From contig NC_084840.1 of NCBI RefSeq assembly GCF_033115175.1, forward strand, positions 73,795,179-73,859,178: 64,000 bases of DNA, written 5' to 3'. How positions within the stretch are numbered: the stretch's first letter is position 1; each line of letters opens with the position of its first letter. The stretch is from Lepus europaeus (taxonomy: Eukaryota; Chordata; Mammalia; Lagomorpha; Leporidae). The position numbers and the translations under genes were made by a program. This document shows, in pieces, positions 58,441-64,000 of the stretch. The notes below the pieces were generated by a model, which was not told the DNA's origin, searched no databases, and was given only the letters and a program-made list of their open reading frames with translations.

Positions 58441-58498
58441 TTTTTAAAATTTTTTTATTTAGTAAATATAAATTTCCAAATTGGAAATTTATACCATT
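58441..58498 (-). mobile_element. Short lagomorph L1 3' end insertion
   Basis: tttttttatttagtaaatat and aaatttccaaattggaaatt, the antisense 3' terminus of young L1, between ttatacc repeats (58434-58440 and about 58489-58495). Confidence 0.5.
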
Positions 58499-58816
58499 AT
58501 TTTTAAAGATTTATTTATTTGAGAGGCAAAGTTACAGACAGAGGGAGAAACAGAGAGAAGGCTTTCATCTGCTGGTTCACTCCCCAGAAGGCTGCAACGG
58601 CCGGTGCTGGGCTACTCCAAAGCCGGGAGCCAGGAGCCTCCTCCAGGCCTCCGATGGCGGTACAGAGGCCCAAGCACTTGGGCCATCTTGCACTGCTTTC
58701 CCAGGATAATTAGGGAGCTGGATCGGGAGTAGAGCAGCCAGTACTGGAACCGGCGGCCATATGGGATGCCACTGCCACAGGCAGAGGCTTAATCTAGTAT
58801 GTCACAGCGCTAGCCC
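58499..58816 (-). mobile_element. C-repeat SINE, antisense
   Basis: aaagatttatttatttgaga to gtatgtcacagcgctagccc. Confidence 0.92.
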
Positions 58817-60079
58817 CATTTTATAGCTATTTTTATTTTTAAATTCAGCACCAAATCAAGAATCACTCATTGCACTTAGTTGCCATGTCTTTCTCTTCAG
58901 CCTTTTTGAATTAGATCAGCCCTCTGGTTGTATTTTTGTTTATGACTATTGTTGTTTGGTATTCATGACACATTTTGCAAAGGCCAGGAGAAATGTCTCA
59001 CAGTCTTTGTCTAATTGTTTTCTCACTTGATTAGGTTTGGCGAGAATATGAGTACTCCCACACAGGTCAATTGTACCTGCTGCTGTCACACATCAGAAAG
59101 TCAGGTTGTCCCTTATTGGTGACACCGTTTGATCTGGTAGCTGCCAGAGCTCTCCACTGTAAAGTCGCCCTTTCTTATTTTGAATTAACGAAGTAATCTG
59201 TAAAGTGGTATTCTGAGATGATTTGAAAAACCTGCTTCTCCCCACCTTCCACCCCAGTGGTTTTATTGGCATCCGTTTCTGATCTGTTGCTACATGAACG
59301 CCTGCACTGGTGATTACAAAGTGATTTGTCCAGTTCTGTCATTTCCCTTGCATGCATGAGCAGGCATTCTTCTGTAAAGAAGGTGTCCTCCTCCTTTTCT
59401 GGTATCATTACGTGGTCAGAGTCTCTTTTTTGGTAGGGGGGAGGTGTTGAAGTGTTACAGTTTATAACCATCTCATGATTCTCTCCATCCTTAAATTCTC
59501 TTGGATTTGCCCAGGAGAAGCCCTTTCAAGCAGCTGTGCTATTCTTGTACTGTGACACTGTCAGTCATTGACCTCTTCCTTACTTGTGTTCCAAGATTTT
59601 CTAGGCTCACCTTGTGCTGTTTTCCCTGCCCTAGATTTGGGCAAGTTGACCTTCATTACTGCAGGGGTATCATTGCATTAGGGGCCTTGGAGTGGACAAA
59701 CCCAGCAAATACATGTATTTTAAAGTCAGACTTTAAAATAAATAAATCTTTTCTAAAAAAGTCATAAAGTGTATTTTAAGTACACACTGATGCCTTTGTT
59801 GCAAATGTAAAACTATGTATTCCTTTCCTACTCTCATTATTTTTGTCTCCATTTGCTTTTCCCTCAAAGTGAGAACTGTGGCTTCAGTAATATCACAAAT
59901 TTGTTTTGCCCTGCAATACCTCTGCCTGTTTGTTCTCTGTTCATGATTCATCCCAGTGGTTGTAATCGTTAGTTATCTGCAGATGACTGCTTGCTGCAAC
60001 ACTCTGGCATTTTCCCTGAGCGTCATGCTAGCGTAACTACACCTAATGATTAATGTCTGGCTGGATGTCCCATATAAAA

Positions 60080-60250
60080 CTCTAGTTGAATATGTTTGAT
60101 GTGAGTATCCAAAACTACACTCATCATTCGCTCTCTATTTTTTGATGTCTACTTCAGGGAAGGAGGAACTGTGTTCCTCTGTCACTGATAAATGCCCAGT
60201 TTATAGGTTCAGTACCTAGCAGGTAGTCAGGACTCAGTGAATAAATGCCT
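60080..60250 (+). repeat. L2 LINE 3' end
   Basis: aactgtgttcctctgtcact then agtacctagcaggtagtcag and gactcagtgaataaatgcc match the L2 3' end. Confidence 0.6.
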
Positions 60251-60289
60251 TTTAGAACAATTCACCTTGCCATAGTGCATATAACAGAT

Positions 60290-60400
60290 TACTTTGTGAA
60301 TACACAAAAACACCCACCACACTGAATCATACGCTTTAAAAGTGTAAATCTTATGGCATGTGCATTATACCTCATCATGCTGCTATTTTTAAAAAGAGGA
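60290..60400 (+). repeat. Old L1 3' end fragment
   Basis: cactgaatcatacgctttaa, aagtgtaaatcttatggcat and gtgcattatacctcatcatg follow the L1 3' end. Confidence 0.55.
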
Positions 60401-60755
60401 CTGACTGGATGTGAGAATGTGGAGGCAAGGGAGAAAGAACTTTTTGCAAGGACTGCAGCAATAGAAATGGAATAGCTGCTTTCCATAAGAGCACTGAGTA
60501 GAACTATCTGTAGCAACTTAGTAGGACATAGATCTGAGACTGAAATTTCTTCTTGAGAGCAGAGCACAAATCCTTATGATACTCAGTCAAGGATGAAAAG
60601 AACCAGAGTAATGTGGCAAAGCTGAGCACTAGTTTAGAGATCAGAGTTAGCACAAGAGTTACAGCTGGGGATGAGTGGATGCAGTGCCAACAAGGATGCC
60701 ACTTTTTATTGTGTGAGCTCCACGATTGCATGATTTTTAATCTTAAAGAGCTTTC

Positions 60756-61489
60756 TTTTTTTTTCTTTTTGATTTTTATTTAATGAATACAAATTTCATA
60801 TGTACAGCTTTTAGGGATATAGTGTTTCTTCCTTCCCCCATTCCTTCTCTCCCACCCCCACTCCCATCCCACCTCCTACTCCCTCTCCCATTCCATTTTC
60901 CATTAAGATTTGTTTTTAATTGACTATATACAGAAGACCAACTCTATACTAAGTAGATTTCAACTGTTTGCACCCACACAGACACACAAAGTATAAAGTA
61001 CAGTTTGAAGACAAGATTTACCATTTAATTCTCATAGTACACCTCATTAAGGACAGAGGTCCAACATGGGGAGCAAGTGAACAGTGACTCCCGTGGTTAA
61101 CAACTGACACTCTTACTCATGACGTCAGCGATCACCTGAGGCTCCTGACATGAGCCACCAAGGCTGTAGAAGCCTTTTGAGTCCACAATCTCCATCGGTT
61201 TTTAAGACAGGGTCATATGCAAAGTGGAAGTTCTCTCCTCCTTTCAGAGAAAAGCACATTGTTCTTTGATGGCCCCTTCTTTCCACTGGGGTCTCACTCA
61301 TAGAGATCCTTCATTCAGAACCATTTTTTACACTATGTCTTGGCCTTGAATGCCTGAAATGCTCTCATGGTATTTTCAGTCAGATTCAAATGCCTTAGGG
61401 GCTGATTCTGAGGTCAGAGTGCTGTTTAGGGCATTTGTCATTCTATGAGTCTGCTGTGTGGACTGCTTCCCATGTTGGAACTTTCTTAG
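60756..61489 (-). mobile_element. Lagomorph LINE-1, 5'-truncated, antisense
   Basis: T-rich start, gatttttatttaatgaatac, aatttcatatgtacagcttt, then a cccaccccc-rich 3' UTR segment and on to ttcccatgttggaactttct. TSD agagctttc at 60747-60755 and 61490-61498. Only 3' UTR-like sequence, no ORF2 domains. Confidence 0.85.
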
Positions 61490-61859
61490 AGAGCTTTCAA
61501 AAGAATGTTTCTGAAAGCTGCATTTTGTGGTAAAGCAGAAACAAATGTTCATAAAGGGTAAATTTCAGAAAATGGGATTTGTAATCATGGAAACTCACTC
61601 CAGGAATATTAAAATGAACAGATCCAGCACTGTAGGTACTGTCTAGGTGCTTTCAGGAAAATAGGATGGCTTTTTACATTATGTAATGAAGCTTACTAAT
61701 AGAAAACACTCATTGTAATTGCATGTTATGACCCTTAGCAAAACTAGAGGCTGCAACTCAGGGAGGAAAAAAAACCTCATGCTTATTCAAGACTCCTTTC
61801 TACATATCCATACCACATGGCACAGTGCAAAATCTTTCCCAGCTAATCTTCCAGATTTT

Positions 61860-62240
61860 TGTTGTCTTTCTCCTTCTATTAACAGTTCTCAGAATCTCCA
61901 TTCGAACACCAGCTTTGGATTTTGCTTACTCTACTCTGTGACCTGAAATGCCTTCCCACCACTTTGCTCTAGTAACGTATTCTCTACTGTTCACACATTG
62001 ATCCTTGAGGTCTCAGTTTACTTATCACTTCCTCCAGGCTTGACTGCCTCTTCAGTCCCCCTGAGTCAAGCTGGGTATCCTTCCTATGTGCTCACCAACT
62101 CTAACATACTACATTTTGTCATCATCTGCTTATCTTTTCTCCAGACTGTGAGCTCCTTCAGGGAAGTGTTTTATCTTTAGAGCGTAGAATGGCAATACAT
62201 ACAAGAGTACTAATAAATGCCATATTGAACTGATGATCAC
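61860..62240 (+). repeat. L2 LINE 3' region
   Basis: gacctgaaatgccttcccac, aggtctcagtttacttatca, gactgtgagctccttcaggg and gtactaataaatgcc follow the L2 3' consensus. Confidence 0.7.
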
Positions 62241-62244
62241 TTTA

Positions 62245-62480
62245 CCTAGATCAGAAATTTAACAACATACACAGCACACACCAGGTGTCAAATTCCAAGC
62301 ACTTTATAAATATTAACTCATTTCATCCTCCTAACAACCCCGTGAAGTACTATTTTTAGTCTCCATTTTACAGATTGCACAACTGAAAGTAACACACTCA
62401 AGGTTTCAGTAAGGACTGAGCTAGCATTCCAACCAAGTTTGCTTCAAAGCCTACACTCCCAACCACTGTGCTACACATCG
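62245..62480 (+). repeat. MIR element
   Basis: aagcactttataaatattaa, ctcatttcatcctcctaaca, ccattttacagattgcacaa and ccaaccactgtgctacac are clear MIR blocks. Confidence 0.9.
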
Positions 62481-64000
62481 AACACTTATCTTCACTTATG
62501 TGTAATTGGTAATGCAAATAAGTCCTTATTCAGTCTTATTTCTCAAGACCCTAGGCATGAAGGAAGTATGGAAGAGAAATGCAAATTTGCTAACAAAAAT
62601 TACATTTCCCACCATTGGCTATTACTTTCCTTTATACAGAGAAGATCAGATGGTATTTAAAAGTGGAGTACAAAAAATTGATAGGACAGTGTTAGCCAAG
62701 ATCAATTACACCAACTTCTCAAATTTTAAATAGCAACACAAATAAGTTGATGCCTCTGCTAGACAACAAACTCCTGTTTCAGTGAGAAAAATATAAAAAC
62801 TCAGTTTAAAAAATACAGGCAATTTTGTCTTTTTGCCCATCAGATTATTGAGGCTTCAGTTTTAAGAGTAGGAAGACATCTGACTACCTTACACACTGTT
62901 GATGCAAGCCTAGTCTTTTTGAGTGTACTTTGGCAGTGTCTATTTTAAAATGTAGTTGAGTCATTGATTTCACTTCTAATGGTCTGCAGAAATACAATTG
63001 TACTCTTTGTGTATGTCATTGTGCCTTTCAAATACATAAATCTTAAAAAAAAAAACTCACACAAATGCAAAAAGACTTGCTCTAGGATGTTCATTCTACA
63101 CTCTTAGTGGAAAATTGCAACTTTCTTCTATTAAGTTAGGTAGCTCTTTACCAACACAGAATGTCCAAGTTTAAAGCTATATGCATACGATCTTTTTCTT
63201 GCAAAATCTTTCTGGATATTCACTTACGGGTCATAAATAAAACGGATGTCCTGATTTCATCCACCCCACGTTGTACTAAAACTTTAGCAGTGGGTTTTTC
63301 CCCCCCACCAAAAGACAAATTCATAAGGGTCAAGAGCTAAAGAGGAGACAACAGGGAAAAGTCAATGTAATTTTGGAGGCTGATCTTCTCCCCACGTGGC
63401 AGCTTTGGGCGACAGCTCCTCCCCAGTCCTGGCAGAAGCCTGGAGATTTGCTCCTAAGAAGAAAAGAGGGTTTCTGGACTGAGGGCCACTAGGCCCTATA
63501 AGTGTTGATGGTGCTTGTGCAGGCCAAAGAGGCAGGCCTAAGGTACTGCATGTTGAGATTCTTAGCTGATATCCCCACCTCCCTCATCCTAAGCGCACAG
63601 ATGCTGTTTCTCAGTGCTTTATTTTCCAAGGACACGGTTGAAAGAATTTTGCCTAAATAATCTGCTGAGACAAGAGCAAAGACCTGAAGATACTGGCATG
63701 GGGTGTGGCACAATAAATGACCCCTCAGTGAAGGGTTCAAGATCAAAGAGCACCTCTCACAAACAAAGAGCTTCCAGTCAGTCTTGAACAAGGGCAGACA
63801 ACCAGGTATCTGGGGAAAACTCAGAATCAGGACCAAGTCACTTAGAATGATTTTTGCATTTTAAAGGGATATATAAAACAAGACAAAAACCAAAGAAAAA
63901 CAAATTATAGAGATCTTATGTGACCCAATAGGCCTGAAATATTCACTATCTCACTCTTTACAGAAAAACTACCAACACAGAACATAGAACATAGAGGTTA
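62481..64000. other. Intergenic DNA, nothing firm
   Basis: 63019-63056 is a C-repeat SINE 3' tail fragment. A 115-codon minus-strand open frame at 63489-63836 has no recognisable domain. No exon of the neighbouring gene recognised. Confidence 0.5.
63019..63056 (+). mobile_element. C-repeat SINE 3' tail fragment
   Basis: gtgcctttcaaatacataaa then tcttaaaaa, matching the end of a sense SINE. Confidence 0.6.

Larger units (their letters stand above)
58340..59730 (-). mobile_element. Old L1 3' region, antisense (right piece)
   Basis: Picks up where 52811 stops: cacattcaaatttaagatca and aatatagtaatatccagg, then (after a small L1 insert and a SINE) aaatcaagaatcactcattg, cacttagttgccatgtcttt, ctccactgtaaagtcgccct and ggggtatcattgcattaggg. 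Confidence 0.6.

Noticed and set aside
1..64000. CRISPR arrays, bacterial operons or phage genes
   Set aside because: The short-spaced repeats here are microsatellites and SINE tails. Gene structure with introns, CpG island and SINE/LINE content is mammalian.

Overview
The window is nuclear DNA of a lagomorph, most likely a rabbit or close relative. The evidence is about 60 copies of the tRNA-derived rabbit C repeat (CSINE). In sense orientation these start like ggggccggcgctgtggtgca and end in a CT-rich stretch and (aaat)n or poly-A. Antisense copies start with poly-T and gacaggcagagtgga. Lagomorph-type LINE-1 3' ends, older mammalian L1, L2 and MIR copies, and mariner-like MITEs make up most of the rest.

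One protein-coding gene is supported: the 5' end of TAF3 (TFIID subunit 3) on the minus strand. Coding exon 1 (50751-50916) lies in a CpG island at about 50150-51340. Coding exon 2 is at 44535-44777. Both splice junctions are canonical (GT donor, AG acceptor) and the exons join in phase, encoding 136 residues that cover the histone-fold region and the start of the linker. Intron 1 is 5973 bp. The region from 44534 down to 1 is the beginning of intron 2; the large third exon and the C-terminal PHD finger are outside the window.

Layout: 1-44534, TAF3 intron 2, crowded with SINEs, L1 fragments and MITEs, with several nested insertions. 44535-50916, TAF3 exons 2 and 1 with intron 1. 50917-51340, TAF3 5' region with a YY1-type motif and a short upstream ORF. 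51341-64000, upstream intergenic DNA. This last part holds an old antisense L1 split by a degraded minus-strand ERVL-type LTR element (about 52812-58335), then a 5'-truncated minus-strand L1 with a target-site duplication, an L2 and a MIR.

No bacterial-type operon, CRISPR array, tRNA or rRNA gene was seen, and I found no convincing new biological system. The points most worth checking are the open in-frame extension upstream of the TAF3 start, the YY1/uORF arrangement, MITEs acting as repeated SINE landing sites, the ERVL-in-L1 nest, and several local duplications and palindromes. Repeat families were named from remembered consensus features, not from a database search, so repeat boundaries are approximate unless a target-site duplication (TSD) is given.
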